Assembly: GCA_048270425.1 (NCBI GenBank)
Contig: JBLWSY010000002.1
Coordinates: forward strand, 62,001 to 126,000
Reading direction: 5' to 3'
DNA: 64,000 bases
DNA from: Oceanospirillum sp048270425
Lineage (GTDB): Bacteria; Pseudomonadota; Gammaproteobacteria; Pseudomonadales; Halomonadaceae
This document shows, piece after piece, positions 18,032 to 27,917 of the stretch. The notes under the pieces are model-generated. The model did not search any database and was not told where the DNA came from. It worked only from the letters and a program-made list of their open reading frames with translations. The first letter of the stretch is position 1. Each line of letters begins with the position of its first letter. Made by a program: the position numbers and the translations under genes.

Positions 18032-19249
18032 ATGACACCTCTCTGGATCGGTATTGCAGCCCTGTCTGCACTGGCAGCCATCTTCGTATTGCTGCCACTG
18101 GTAAGAAACCGTAATCAGGCTCAGAGCCTGACAGAAGAAGAATTAACCGAGCACAACGTGGCAATGTTTCGCCAGCGTCTGCAGGAGCTGAACAACGAAC
18201 TGGAGCAGGGCAATCTGCTGCCGGAACAGTTTGAGCAGATGAAATCGGAACTGGAACAGACCCTGCTGGATGATGTGGGCGATAAAGAGATTCCGGTACT
18301 GCGTTCCACCCGCCCGGGTATTGTACTGAGTCTGGTACTGGTTGTCCTGATTCTGGTGGGTTCTGTCGGCTGGTACTTCATCAAGGGCAACAGCGGCGGC
18401 GTTGCACTGGCGATGGATCGTCAGAATGGTCAGATGCCTTCGGTGGAAGAGCTGGTGAGTCGTCTGGAACAAAGCCTGAAGCAGAATCCCGACAGTGCTG
18501 ATGGCTGGTATCTGCTGGCCCGTACCTATATGAATCTGGGACGCTTTGCTGATGCCGCTGCGGCGATTGAAGAAGTGATCCGTATCGAAGGTCGTACCGC
18601 TGTGGCACTGGCGCAGCATGCTCAGGCGCTTTATTTCGCCAATCAGAATGTGATGACGCCTCAGGTCGATGCTCTGCTGGATGAAGCCCTGCAGGCTGAT
18701 CCGAATGAAGCTGCAGCTCTGGGTCTGCGTGGTATCTCCTCCTTTGAAGCCGGTGAGTATCGTGCGGCGATCGATTACTGGCAGAAAGCGCTGAAGTTTA
18801 TCAGCGATCCGAACAGTGCCAATGCGATCCGTGCCGGTGTGAGTGAAGCGGTACGTCGTCTGGAAGCCCAGGGTGAAACCGTTGATGCTGCTATCGCGGG
18901 TCCATCCATCAAGGTGGAAGTGGATCTGAGTGCGGCAGCCAAAGCCGCTGCCAGTCCAACGGATACTGTGTTTATCTTTGCCCGTGCGCCTCAGGGCGGT
19001 CCGCCAATGCCGCTGGCGGCAGCTCGTCTGACGGTTGCAGATCTGCCGGTTGTGGTAACGCTGGATGATTCCATGGCGGTAGCGCCGATGGCGCGTCTGT
19101 CCAGTGCTGAACAGGTCAACCTGACGGCCCGTATCGCCAAGGGCGGAACACCTGAACCTCAGTCCGGTGACTGGCAGGGCATGAGTGGTCCGTATCCGGT
19201 GAGTCATAAAGAAGTTGTGAAGCTGGTCATCACAGATCAGATTCAGTAA
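18032..19249 (+). CDS. ccmI: CcmI, apocytochrome c chaperone with TPR repeats
   Basis: Presents apocytochromes to the heme ligation complex. The product is 405 residues. It has a membrane segment at the very N-terminus (WIGIAALSALAAIFVLLPLV), a coiled-coil (NNELEQGNLLPEQFEQMKSE region), a second membrane segment near residue 100, then TPR repeats (DGWYLLARTYMNLGRFADAA) and a C-terminal beta domain. The frame is open to a TTG at 18017. The ATG at 18032 is preferred because translation from TTG would add only five residues and lacks a ribosome site. Confidence 0.92.
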   Translation: MTPLWIGIAALSALAAIFVLLPLVRNRNQAQSLTEEELTEHNVAMFRQRLQELNNELEQGNLLPEQFEQMKSELEQTLLDDVGDKEIPVLRSTRPGIVLSLVLVVLILVGSVGWYFIKGNSGGVALAMDRQNGQMPSVEELVSRLEQSLKQNPDSADGWYLLARTYMNLGRFADAAAAIEEVIRIEGRTAVALAQHAQALYFANQNVMTPQVDALLDEALQADPNEAAALGLRGISSFEAGEYRAAIDYWQKALKFISDPNSANAIRAGVSEAVRRLEAQGETVDAAIAGPSIKVEVDLSAAAKAAASPTDTVFIFARAPQGGPPMPLAAARLTVADLPVVVTLDDSMAVAPMARLSSAEQVNLTARIAKGGTPEPQSGDWQGMSGPYPVSHKEVVKLVITDQIQ

Positions 19250-19336
19250 TCTTAACGGCTGGACGCTTATCCACTAGTTGACCGGTTTCTGAACCGTTTC
19301 AGATCTGGCTTGCGTCCCCGAACTGACTCTCTAAGA

Positions 19337-19370
19337 CCGGATGCTGCCGGGCCTGATCCGCAGCATCCGG
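19337..19370 (+). repeat. 10-bp stem-loop just before the ccm terminator
   Basis: CCGGATGCTG (19337-19346) pairs with CAGCATCCGG (19361-19370) around a 14-base loop. It precedes the terminator by only 4 bases, so the ccm transcript ends in two stacked hairpins. Confidence 0.55.
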
Positions 19371-19374
19371 TAAC

Positions 19375-19410
19375 AAGCAAAGCAGGGCTATTCAGCCCTG
19401 CTTTGCTTTT
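19375..19410 (+). terminator. Rho-independent terminator of the ccm operon
   Basis: Perfect 15-bp stem: left arm 19375-19389 (AAGCAAAGCAGGGCT), loop ATTC, right arm 19394-19408, ending in TTTT. It lies 125 bp after ccmI and separates ccm from smc. Confidence 0.9.
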
Positions 19411-19504
19411 GTTGGTCATCCTAAAAACGACTTTCAGATACCCGATTAGCGATCGGACAGGCTCCCGAAGGACCTGACATCAGGTAAAAAGGACACAGCA
19501 GGCT

Positions 19505-22500
19505 ATGCGGCTAAAATGTATTCGACTGGCGGGGTTTAAATCCTTTGTCGATCCCACCACGGTGCCTTTCACCAAAAATATGACCTGTGTGGTGGGTCCG
19601 AACGGCTGTGGTAAGTCCAATATTATCGATGCCGTGCGCTGGGTGATGGGAGAAAGCTCTGCCAAGCATCTGCGTGGCGAGTCCATGACCGACGTTATCT
19701 TTAATGGCTCCACCGCCCGCAAACCGGTCGGGCAGGCCTCCATTGAGCTGGTGTTTGATAACAGCGACGGCACCCTGAAAGGTCAGTATGGCCAGTACGC
19801 GGAAATCGCCCTGAAGCGTCAGGTGACTCGTGATGGTCAGTCGAACTACTACCTGAACGGCACCAAATGTCGCCGTAAAGATATCACCGAGATCTTCCTC
19901 GGTACCGGTCTCGGTTCCCGCAGTTATGCCATTATCGAACAGGGTATGATCTCCCGCCTGATCGAAGCCAAACCAGAAGAGCTGCGTAACACCATCGAAG
20001 AAGCCGCCGGTATCTCCAAGTACAAAGAGCGCCGTCGGGAAACCGAAAACCGCATGCGCCGCACCAATGAAAACCTCGAACGTCTGCAGGATATCCGTGA
20101 TGAGCTGGAACGCCAGCTGCAACGTCTGCAGCGTCAGGCAGAGGCTGCACACCGCTACCGTGAACTGAAAGCACAGGAACGCCGCTTAAAGGGTCAGTTA
20201 CGGGCGATCCGCTGGCGTGATCTGGATGTGCAGATCCGCCAGTACGCCGCCGTGATCAGCGATCTTGAGATCCGCTCTGAGAAACACCTCTTTGCCCTGC
20301 GCCGGGCGGAAAGTGAGATCGAAGAGAGCCGTCAGCAGCATCAGGAGTCCAACGAGCAGCTGGAACAGTTTCAGGCCAGCTTCTACGAGCTGGGGAATCA
20401 GATCTCCCGCCTTGAACAGCAGATGACCCACCAGAAACAACGGGGGCAGCAGCTGCATACCGATCTTCTGGATGTGGATCGTCAGATTCAGGAAAACCAT
20501 CAGGAGCAACAGCAGGATAAAGAACGCCTGCAGGATGTGCTTCTGCTGCTGGACGAGCTGGAACCTGAGTTTGAGATGCAGCAGGAAGCCAGCGAAGCGC
20601 TGGAGATGGCGCTGGAAGAAGCGGAAGAAAATGTTCAGCAATGGCAGCACCGTTGGGACAGCTTCAACCAGAAAGATCAGCAGTACCGCCGTGATGCGGA
20701 GCTCGCGCAATCCAATATTCAGCAGCATGAGCGTTCACTGAACGATCTGAAGCAGCGCCATGCCCGTGTCCATGACCAGCTTAATGGTCTGGAAGCACCC
20801 GAAGAGAATGATGAAGAGCTGGAGCTGATGCAGGAGACCGCGCTGGAATTTGAACTCCAGCTGGAGTCTCTGGAAGAGGAAGCCCAGTCTCAGAAAGAAT
20901 CGTTACAGACCTGTCGTGAACAGCTGGCTGAGCGCCAGAAAGAACGGGAAGCCCTGCAGGAGCAACTGCAGGTCAATTCAGGTCGTCTGGCCTCTTTGCA
21001 GGCGCTGCAGGATGCTGCTCTGGCGGAAGATGATCCCGCTCAGGAGCGCTGGTTGGCCAGCAACGGCTTGTCTCAGGCACCGAAGCTTGCCGAACAGCTG
21101 GATGTCACCCCCCGTTGGGCGCAGGCGGTGGAAACCGTGCTGGAAGCTCAGCTTCAGGGTTTAACCTGCAAACAGCTGCAACTGCCGGAGCTGGCCAATG
21201 GCCTGCTTGAGCACGACAAAGCAGATTTCACCTTTATCGCCTCAGATTATCCTCAGCCGCAACTGGCAGGCAGCGTAAGCGAAGGCGAGACCCTTGCCGC
21301 TCAGGTGACGGTCAGTCAGGGACAACTGCCGGAGCGCTTGCTGCAGGTCGTGGTGGTGGATTCTGTCGAAGCCGGTGTCGCCCGTCTGTCGCAACTGCCG
21401 CTGGGTTATTCGGTGATCACCGAAGAGGGTATCTGGCTGGGCCATGGCTGGCTGCGTTATCACAAAGGGAATACTCAGGCGGCTGGGGTTCTCAACCGTG
21501 CCCGGGATATTGAGCAGCTGGAACTGGATCTGGAAGCCGGTCGAGAGAGTCTGGCGGAGCTTGAAGCAACGCTGGAACAGCTGAAAAGCCAGCAGCAGGA
21601 TCTGGAAAACCGCAGCGGTCAGCTGGCGGATCAGCGCATGTCGGTACAGCGCCAGAAGAGTGAATGGGACGGTCAGATCCGTACCCGTCAACTGAAGCAG
21701 GAACAGTTTAACGAGCGTCAGCGCCACCTGAACGAAGAGCTGGCACAGATTCAGGCCCGGGAAGAGGAAGAGCAGAACCTGCTGGAAGAGGCCCGTGAAA
21801 ACTGGCAGCTTGCGCTGGAGCAGGTGGAGCAGTTCTCCGAAGAGCGTGAGCATCTGCAGGCGGATCGTAACCGGACCAAAGAAGTGTATGAGCAGAAGCG
21901 TCAGGCGGTACGTCTTGAGCGTGACAAATTGCACCAGCTGGCACTTCGCCGTCAGGAGCTGAGCGGTCAGAAGCAGCTGGCCGAGAAAGGTATTGAGCGC
22001 ATCGAGCAGCAGCTTGAACGTCTGCGGGAAAAACGTGAAGACTTACTGATGCATCTGGAAGATGTGCAGGAACCGAAGGAAGACAGTGAACTCTTACTGG
22101 ACGAATTGATCGAGCGCAAAGCGGAAGAGGAACAGAAACTGATGGGCGTGCGTGAACGTGCCCATCAGCTGAATGATGCCATGCGTCAGCTGGAGAAAAG
22201 CCGCACCGAGCACGAACGTGATCTGGAGCGGGTGCGTACCGAGCTGGAAAAAATGCGTATGCAGCAGCAGGCGCTGTCGGTTCAGCGGGAAGGCATTAAC
22301 GAACAGCTGGACGAGATCGGTGGCGATCTGGATGATCTTCTTAATGGCCTGCCGGAAGATGCTACGGCCAACAGCTGGCAGGAACAGCAGAACGAGGTCA
22401 GCGAAAAGATTAAACGTCTGGGGGCGATCAACCTGGCGGCGATTGAAGAGTACGAAGCTCAGCTGGAGCGCAAACAGTATCTGGATGCCCAGCATGATGA

Positions 22501-23032
22501 GCTGACTCAGGCGCTTGGCATGCTTGAAAATGCGATCCGCAAGATCGACAAAGAGACACGCCAGCGCTTTAAGCAGACCTTTGACGAGGTCAACGGCTGG
22601 CTACAGCGTCTGTTCCCGAAAGTCTTCGGTGGCGGTAGTGCCTGGCTGGCGCTGACCGGTGATGATCTGCTGGAAACCGGTGTTTCCATCATGGCGCGTC
22701 CTCCGGGTAAGAAAAACAGCACCATTCACCTTTTATCCGGTGGTGAAAAAGCTCTGACGGCTATTGCACTGGTTTTCTCAATTTTTCAGCTTAATCCGGC
22801 TCCGTTCTGTATGCTGGACGAAGTGGATGCACCTCTTGATGATGCCAATGTTGGTCGATATGCCAATATTGTTAAGGAAATGTCAGAGCATCTTCAGTTC
22901 ATCTACATCAGTCACAACAAAATCGCCATGGAGATGGCGGATCACCTGATGGGTGTTACTATGCAGGAACCGGGGGTATCCCGAATTGTGGCGGTTGACA
23001 TTGATGAAGCAACTGCACTCGTAGACGTATAA
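19505..23032 (+). CDS. smc: Smc, chromosome condensation ATPase
   Basis: Structural maintenance of chromosomes protein, 1175 residues. The N-terminal head has Walker A GPNGCGKSN at residues 31-38. It is followed by long Gln/Glu/Arg-rich coiled coils, a hinge near residues 510-640, a second coiled coil, and the C-terminal head with signature LLSGGEKALTAIA and Walker B MLDEVDAPLDD. It forms a ring with ScpA and ScpB, which are encoded at 47.8-49.6 kb. Position before zipA and ligA is conserved in Pseudomonas and relatives. The presence of Smc-ScpAB indicates a non-MukBEF gammaproteobacterium. Confidence 0.97.
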   Translation: MRLKCIRLAGFKSFVDPTTVPFTKNMTCVVGPNGCGKSNIIDAVRWVMGESSAKHLRGESMTDVIFNGSTARKPVGQASIELVFDNSDGTLKGQYGQYAEIALKRQVTRDGQSNYYLNGTKCRRKDITEIFLGTGLGSRSYAIIEQGMISRLIEAKPEELRNTIEEAAGISKYKERRRETENRMRRTNENLERLQDIRDELERQLQRLQRQAEAAHRYRELKAQERRLKGQLRAIRWRDLDVQIRQYAAVISDLEIRSEKHLFALRRAESEIEESRQQHQESNEQLEQFQASFYELGNQISRLEQQMTHQKQRGQQLHTDLLDVDRQIQENHQEQQQDKERLQDVLLLLDELEPEFEMQQEASEALEMALEEAEENVQQWQHRWDSFNQKDQQYRRDAELAQSNIQQHERSLNDLKQRHARVHDQLNGLEAPEENDEELELMQETALEFELQLESLEEEAQSQKESLQTCREQLAERQKEREALQEQLQVNSGRLASLQALQDAALAEDDPAQERWLASNGLSQAPKLAEQLDVTPRWAQAVETVLEAQLQGLTCKQLQLPELANGLLEHDKADFTFIASDYPQPQLAGSVSEGETLAAQVTVSQGQLPERLLQVVVVDSVEAGVARLSQLPLGYSVITEEGIWLGHGWLRYHKGNTQAAGVLNRARDIEQLELDLEAGRESLAELEATLEQLKSQQQDLENRSGQLADQRMSVQRQKSEWDGQIRTRQLKQEQFNERQRHLNEELAQIQAREEEEQNLLEEARENWQLALEQVEQFSEEREHLQADRNRTKEVYEQKRQAVRLERDKLHQLALRRQELSGQKQLAEKGIERIEQQLERLREKREDLLMHLEDVQEPKEDSELLLDELIERKAEEEQKLMGVRERAHQLNDAMRQLEKSRTEHERDLERVRTELEKMRMQQQALSVQREGINEQLDEIGGDLDDLLNGLPEDATANSWQEQQNEVSEKIKRLGAINLAAIEEYEAQLERKQYLDAQHDELTQALGMLENAIRKIDKETRQRFKQTFDEVNGWLQRLFPKVFGGGSAWLALTGDDLLETGVSIMARPPGKKNSTIHLLSGGEKALTAIALVFSIFQLNPAPFCMLDEVDAPLDDANVGRYANIVKEMSEHLQFIYISHNKIAMEMADHLMGVTMQEPGVSRIVAVDIDEATALVDV

Positions 23033-23113
23033 ATGTTTCTTTTTGTAGCGTAAAATAGCGAAAGTCAATTAGTCTGAGTCAACAATTAATTATTTATACA
23101 GGGTTTTCACTGC

Positions 23114-24781
23114 ATGGGCTTACGTGAGTGGCTGATGATTCTGGGTGGCCTGATTTTGTTGCTAATCATAGCCGATGGTATCCGGCGTATGCGCAAAGTC
23201 GACCAGAATGAGCAAATGGATGAAGAGGAGCGCGCGCGCCTGGAACAATTGCGCAGAGAGCTACCTTCCGGTGGCGCTCGCGTCGTAAAAAGCCACGATG
23301 TTGAAGTCTTTGATGATGATCCGATTCCCGTGCTGCGTCACGAGGTTGAGATCCCCTCAGTGGAGCCCCCACCTGCCTCATCGCTATATTCTCAGGCTTC
23401 AGAAGAGCTTGCTCAGTCGTTGCAGCAGGATGAGCCTGAACACTTTCAGTATGATGGGGAGCCTCAGCCCTATGAAGAGCCTCAGCCTTTTAAAGAAGAC
23501 CAGTCTCACACTGAAGATAAACCTTCGATAACAGAAGTCTATCCGGACGAAGCAGTCGCCTGGCAGAGTGATGAAGCTGAGGCTGAAACGGAAATCCAGT
23601 CTGAAACAGAATTGCAGCATGAATCCGAGTTTGATTCTGCCGCAGATGCGGAACTGCACCTGTCAGAAGATCAACTTATGGCTGAAGTCAGTCCTGAGCA
23701 TGACAACATCGATAGTCCCGAGAATGACATCACCGATAGTTCTGCAGCCGAATCCGAGCCGCTGCAGGATGACCTTCATATCACCGAATTTGATGCTGTT
23801 GATACCAGTACAGACGACCTTGAGCCTCTTGAACCGCTTGAGCGCCGATTTGCTGCGGCTAAAGCCCGTCGTCAGGAAGAGGATGAACGCCTTGCGCAGC
23901 AAAAGCAGGCTGAGGTTGAGGCAGAGGCTGAAGCTCTTGAAGAGCTTGACCCGGTAAAAGCTGCTGCCCGCCGTATTCAGGGTAAGCACACCGGCCCGCG
24001 TCCGTCAGAGCGTATGAAGATGCAGCAGCCGGACGAAGAGATGAGTCTGGCAGAGCGTCAGTATATTCAACAGCAAGCAGCCGCCAGGAAAACTCAGGCT
24101 CTCAACAGTCATGAAGCCCAGCTTAAAGCAGAACAGTTACGCAAGGCTGAGCAGCTGAAGCAGGAGCAGGAAAAAGCTGAGCACGAAGCACGAGAAGCTG
24201 CTGCCCGACAAGAGCGTACGGCGCAGCAGAATCGTCAGGACCCACAGGATCCTCTGTTCTCAGAAAAACGCACCACTTTTAAAGAGCGTCCGGTAACCCG
24301 TAAACCTCTTATGACCGCCGACGAAGAGCGAGAGCAGATATCCGGTTCTGATGAGCTACTGGTGATGCATGTTAAGTGCAAAGATGAACGTGGCTTCCAC
24401 GGAGCAGCGTTACTGCATGTGGTGATGCAGTGTGGTATGCAGTTTGGCGATATGAAGGTGTTCCACCGCTTTGTAAAAACCGAAGATGGCCCGCAGATTC
24501 AGTTCTCTATGCTAAGTTCTGTAGAGCCCGGCGTGTTTGATATTGACCAGATTGACGATCTCTATATCCCCAGTGTTTCCTTTGTGATGGGGTTGCCGTC
24601 ACCGGGCAGCAGTCAGGAATGTTTTACCATGATGCTGGAAACGGCCAAAGTGATCGTTCGACACCTTAATGGTGAGCTGCGTGACGAGAACCGCAGTGTC
24701 ATGACGCCTCAGACCATTGAGCATTACAAGCAACGTATTCAGGAGTTTGAACGCCGTAAACAACTGGCGCGTATGCGTTAA
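23114..24781 (+). CDS. zipA: ZipA, FtsZ membrane tether (long form)
   Basis: Cell division protein that anchors FtsZ rings to the inner membrane. The product is 555 residues against about 330 in E. coli. The N-terminal membrane segment (LMILGGLILLLIIADGI) begins near residue 6. It is followed by an extended acidic linker rich in Glu, Asp, Gln and Pro, a basic/Ala-Gln helical stretch, and the C-terminal FtsZ-binding domain from about residue 410 (LLVMHVKCKDERGF). The extra length lies in the linker. Confidence 0.94.
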   Translation: MGLREWLMILGGLILLLIIADGIRRMRKVDQNEQMDEEERARLEQLRRELPSGGARVVKSHDVEVFDDDPIPVLRHEVEIPSVEPPPASSLYSQASEELAQSLQQDEPEHFQYDGEPQPYEEPQPFKEDQSHTEDKPSITEVYPDEAVAWQSDEAEAETEIQSETELQHESEFDSAADAELHLSEDQLMAEVSPEHDNIDSPENDITDSSAAESEPLQDDLHITEFDAVDTSTDDLEPLEPLERRFAAAKARRQEEDERLAQQKQAEVEAEAEALEELDPVKAAARRIQGKHTGPRPSERMKMQQPDEEMSLAERQYIQQQAAARKTQALNSHEAQLKAEQLRKAEQLKQEQEKAEHEAREAAARQERTAQQNRQDPQDPLFSEKRTTFKERPVTRKPLMTADEEREQISGSDELLVMHVKCKDERGFHGAALLHVVMQCGMQFGDMKVFHRFVKTEDGPQIQFSMLSSVEPGVFDIDQIDDLYIPSVSFVMGLPSPGSSQECFTMMLETAKVIVRHLNGELRDENRSVMTPQTIEHYKQRIQEFERRKQLARMR

Positions 24782-24815
24782 TACCTGTATTGGCTCAGAT
24801 TTACTAACGGTCTAC

Positions 24816-24849
24816 ACAACAAAACCACCTTTGGGTGGTTTTGTTGTTT
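24816..24849 (+). terminator. Rho-independent terminator after zipA
   Basis: 14-bp stem: ACAACAAAACCACC (24816-24829), loop TTTG, GGTGGTTTTGTTGT (24834-24847), then TT. It is A-rich on the left, so it may also act on the other strand, though no minus-strand gene ends here. Confidence 0.85.
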
Positions 24850-25009
24850 CCGGCCTTTATAATCACTGCAGACCTGTTGCTGCCTACAGGTTAAGATTTA
24901 ACTATCAGGGTAAAAGTGATGCTAACACCACTTTTTGCTCATCAGGGATTTTCACCCATCACGGTTTAGCCAAGACGGGTTTACTTTCTACATCAGTTTC
25001 GAGATTTCT

Positions 25010-27100
25010 ATGCCTCTATTGTCCGGTTCTTCACCTGAATCCAGTTCTGCGACTTCCAATATTGAGCAGACGCCCGCTCAGCAGATTGAAAGCCTGCGAC
25101 AGCAGCTGAACGAACATAACTACCGTTACTATGTGCAGGATGCACCCAGTATTCCGGATGCAGAATATGACCGCCTGATGCGGCAGCTACAGGCACTGGA
25201 AGAGGCGCACCCGGAACTTCAGTCGCCGGATTCACCGTCTCAGCGAGTGGGAGGGATGCCGCTGTCGGCCTTCAGCCAGATCACCCATCGCATTCCTATG
25301 CTGTCGCTGGATAACGCCTTTGATGATGACGAGTTCAACCGCTTCAATCAGCGGGTGAAAGAGCGTCTGGGAACGGATGATGAGATCGAATACGCCTGCG
25401 AACCCAAGCTGGATGGTATCGCCCTGAGTATCCGTTATGAGAACGGCCTGCTGGTTCAGGCGGCTACCCGCGGTGATGGTACTACCGGTGAAGATATCAC
25501 CCAGAATGTGAAAACCATCGGCTCCGTGCCTCTGCGTCTGACTGAGAGTGATGTCAGTGGTGAACTGCCTGATGTGCTGGAAGTTCGTGGCGAAGTCTAT
25601 ATGCCGAAAGCGGGCTTTGAGAAACTGAACAAGGCCGCAGCAGAAGCTGGTGAGAAAGTCTTTGTTAACCCGCGCAACGCAGCGGCGGGTAGTCTGCGTC
25701 AGCTGGACAGTCGAATTACTGCCAAGCGCCCGCTGGAGTTCTGTGCCTATAGTGTAGGTGAAGTCAGCGATGGCTTTATGCCGGAACACCACAGCGAAGT
25801 GCTGCAGAAACTGAGTGGTTTGGGTTTCCGTCTGAATCCTGAACTCAAGGTAGTGACCGGTGTTCAGGGTTGTCTGGATTATTACCGTGACTTAGGCGAG
25901 CGCCGTGATCAGCTGGCCTTTGAGATCGACGGTATCGTCTTTAAAACCAACCGACTGGATCTGCAGGAGGAGCTCGGCTTTGTCTCCCGCGCACCGCGCT
26001 GGGCGATCGCTTATAAATTCCCGGCCCAGGAAGAGATGACTCTGCTGAAAGATGTGGAGTTTCAGGTTGGCCGTACCGGTGCGATTACTCCGGTTGCCCG
26101 TCTTGAGCCGGTTTATGTCGGTGGTGTCACCGTTTCCAATGCCACCCTGCACAATGCCGATGAAGTGGCGCGTCTGGGGGTAAAAATCGGTGATACCGTT
26201 ATTGTGCGCCGTGCCGGTGACGTGATCCCGCAGATTGTTTCAGTCGTTGCAGAAAAGCGTCCCGCTGATGCCCGAGATGTCCTATTCCCGGACACCTGTC
26301 CGGTATGTGGTTCAGAAACCGAACGTGCCGAAGGCGAAGCCGTCGTGCGTTGCTCTGGCGGTCTTGTATGTGCCGCCCAGCGCAAAGAGGGCATCAAACA
26401 CTTTGCTTCCCGTAAAGCACTGGATGTTGATGGGCTTGGCGATAAGCTGGTTGAGATATTGGTGGATAAAAAGCTGGTCACCAACCTGACCGATCTGTTT
26501 CATCTGCAGGCCGAAGATGTAGCCGCTCTTGAACGCATGGGGCCAAAGTCTGCTCAGAACTTGCTGGATGCCCTGAAAAAGGCTAAGCAAACCACCCTGC
26601 CACGTTTTATCTACGCGTTGGGTATTCGTGAAGTGGGTGAGACCACCGCCAAACAGCTGGCACAGCATTTTTGCGAGCTGGATAACATTCGTAACGCCAC
26701 TGAAGAAGAACTGCTGGAAGTGCCGGATGTCGGCCCGATTGTGGCGCATCATATCGTCACCTTCTTCCGTCAGCCGCATAACCTGGAAACTCTGGATGCT
26801 CTGTTGGCAGAAGGTATTGAGTGGCCGGCCATTGAAGCGCGTCCACCGGCGGAAGAGCTGCCTTTAGCGGGGCAGACTCTGGTTCTGACCGGCACTCTGA
26901 ACCAGCTGAAGCGTAATGATGCCAAAGCGGCACTGGAAGAGCTGGGGGCTAAGGTATCCGGCAGCGTTTCCAAAAAGACCCATCTGGTGATTGCCGGGGA
27001 GTCTGCAGGTTCCAAGCTGACCAAAGCGCAGGAGCTGGGCATCGAAGTCACCGATGAAGAGGGACTGCTGGCGCTGCTGCGTGAGCACGGAAAACTTTAA
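25010..27100 (+). CDS. ligA: LigA, NAD-dependent DNA ligase
   Basis: Seals nicks in DNA using NAD+. The product is 696 residues from the ATG at 25010. It has an N-terminal Ia domain, the nucleotidyltransferase with AMP-accepting K133 in CEPKLDG, an OB fold, a four-Cys zinc finger (CPVC ... CSGGLVC), HhH repeats and a C-terminal BRCT domain. The frame is open to a TTG at 24935, but the added residues are not LigA-like. Length is slightly above E. coli LigA (671) owing to a Ser/Pro-rich N-terminus. Confidence 0.95.
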   Translation: MPLLSGSSPESSSATSNIEQTPAQQIESLRQQLNEHNYRYYVQDAPSIPDAEYDRLMRQLQALEEAHPELQSPDSPSQRVGGMPLSAFSQITHRIPMLSLDNAFDDDEFNRFNQRVKERLGTDDEIEYACEPKLDGIALSIRYENGLLVQAATRGDGTTGEDITQNVKTIGSVPLRLTESDVSGELPDVLEVRGEVYMPKAGFEKLNKAAAEAGEKVFVNPRNAAAGSLRQLDSRITAKRPLEFCAYSVGEVSDGFMPEHHSEVLQKLSGLGFRLNPELKVVTGVQGCLDYYRDLGERRDQLAFEIDGIVFKTNRLDLQEELGFVSRAPRWAIAYKFPAQEEMTLLKDVEFQVGRTGAITPVARLEPVYVGGVTVSNATLHNADEVARLGVKIGDTVIVRRAGDVIPQIVSVVAEKRPADARDVLFPDTCPVCGSETERAEGEAVVRCSGGLVCAAQRKEGIKHFASRKALDVDGLGDKLVEILVDKKLVTNLTDLFHLQAEDVAALERMGPKSAQNLLDALKKAKQTTLPRFIYALGIREVGETTAKQLAQHFCELDNIRNATEEELLEVPDVGPIVAHHIVTFFRQPHNLETLDALLAEGIEWPAIEARPPAEELPLAGQTLVLTGTLNQLKRNDAKAALEELGAKVSGSVSKKTHLVIAGESAGSKLTKAQELGIEVTDEEGLLALLREHGKL

Positions 27101-27170
27101 GCGGACTTGCTGATTCTGTTGCGGCGATATCCCAAAAGGGAATAAGAAACAGCAACTGATAGTGATACTG

Positions 27171-27836
27171 ATGAGTAAAATGGATAACACACGTACACAT
27201 CTGTTCAAACACTTTGGGCGGGTTAAACGGCAGGGATTTGGTTTAATCGCTCTCGCATTGTCTCTGTTAACAACCGGCTGCGCTGTGGCTCCGCCGCAGA
27301 AGCCGGACAGTGCCTGCGATATTTTCCGCCAGTATCCGGACTGGTATATATCCGCTAAACAAGCGGAAGAGAAGTGGGGGACTCCTGTACCTATCCTGCT
27401 GGCCTTTATCCATCAGGAATCTTCTTTCAAGCCGGATGCTCAGCCGGAGCGCTCCACCTTTCTGGGATTTATTCCCGGACCGCGAAAGTCCTCTTCTTAC
27501 GGATACACTCAGGCACTGGACAGCACCTGGCAGGAGTATCAGCAGAAAACCGGAAACCGCTATGCGAGCCGTGGCAGCTTCCATGATGCAGTGGATTTTA
27601 TCGGTTGGTACAACTACCAGGGCTACCTGAGAAACGGCATCGAGCGTAACAACACCTACTACATGTATATCGCCTATCACGAAGGCCACGGCGGTTATGC
27701 CGATAAAACCTGGAAGAACAAATCCTGGCTGAAGGATGTCTCAACCAAGGTCGCCAACCGGGCTATTCAATACCACAAACAGCTGGAAGGTTGCCGGGCA
27801 ACCCTTAACCGGGGCGCCAGCTGGTGGGTGTTCTGA
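27171..27836 (+). CDS. Transglycosylase-SLT-like lipoprotein
   Basis: About 221 residues. An N-terminal signal with lipobox LLTTGC suggests an outer-membrane or periplasm-facing lipoprotein. The mature part resembles a lysozyme-like soluble lytic transglycosylase: the likely catalytic Glu is in LAFIHQESSF, with later motifs SYGYTQALDSTW and YIAYHEGHGGY. It probably cleaves or binds peptidoglycan. The start could be GTG 27162, ATG 27171 or ATG 27180; the middle one was chosen. It lies 70 bp after ligA, possibly co-transcribed. Confidence 0.75.
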   Translation: MSKMDNTRTHLFKHFGRVKRQGFGLIALALSLLTTGCAVAPPQKPDSACDIFRQYPDWYISAKQAEEKWGTPVPILLAFIHQESSFKPDAQPERSTFLGFIPGPRKSSSYGYTQALDSTWQEYQQKTGNRYASRGSFHDAVDFIGWYNYQGYLRNGIERNNTYYMYIAYHEGHGGYADKTWKNKSWLKDVSTKVANRAIQYHKQLEGCRATLNRGASWWVF

Positions 27837-27867
27837 TGTTTTGCCGCTAACTGTGATGTTTTGCCGC
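27834..27867 (+). repeat. Two 14-bp direct repeats, 20-bp period
   Basis: TGATGTTTTGCCGC occurs at 27834-27847 (including the stop codon of the lipoprotein gene) and again at 27854-27867. A second pair, GACACTTT, follows before the next ATG. It looks like a small local duplication between two genes. Confidence 0.6.
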
Positions 27868-27917
27868 GAAGTGATGATATTTACAGAAACTGACACTTTG
27901 AGAGAAAGAGACACTTT

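Noticed and set aside
24717..25009. Open frame overlapping the zipA end and ligA start
   Set aside because: It runs through the strong zipA terminator and shares no character with known proteins.
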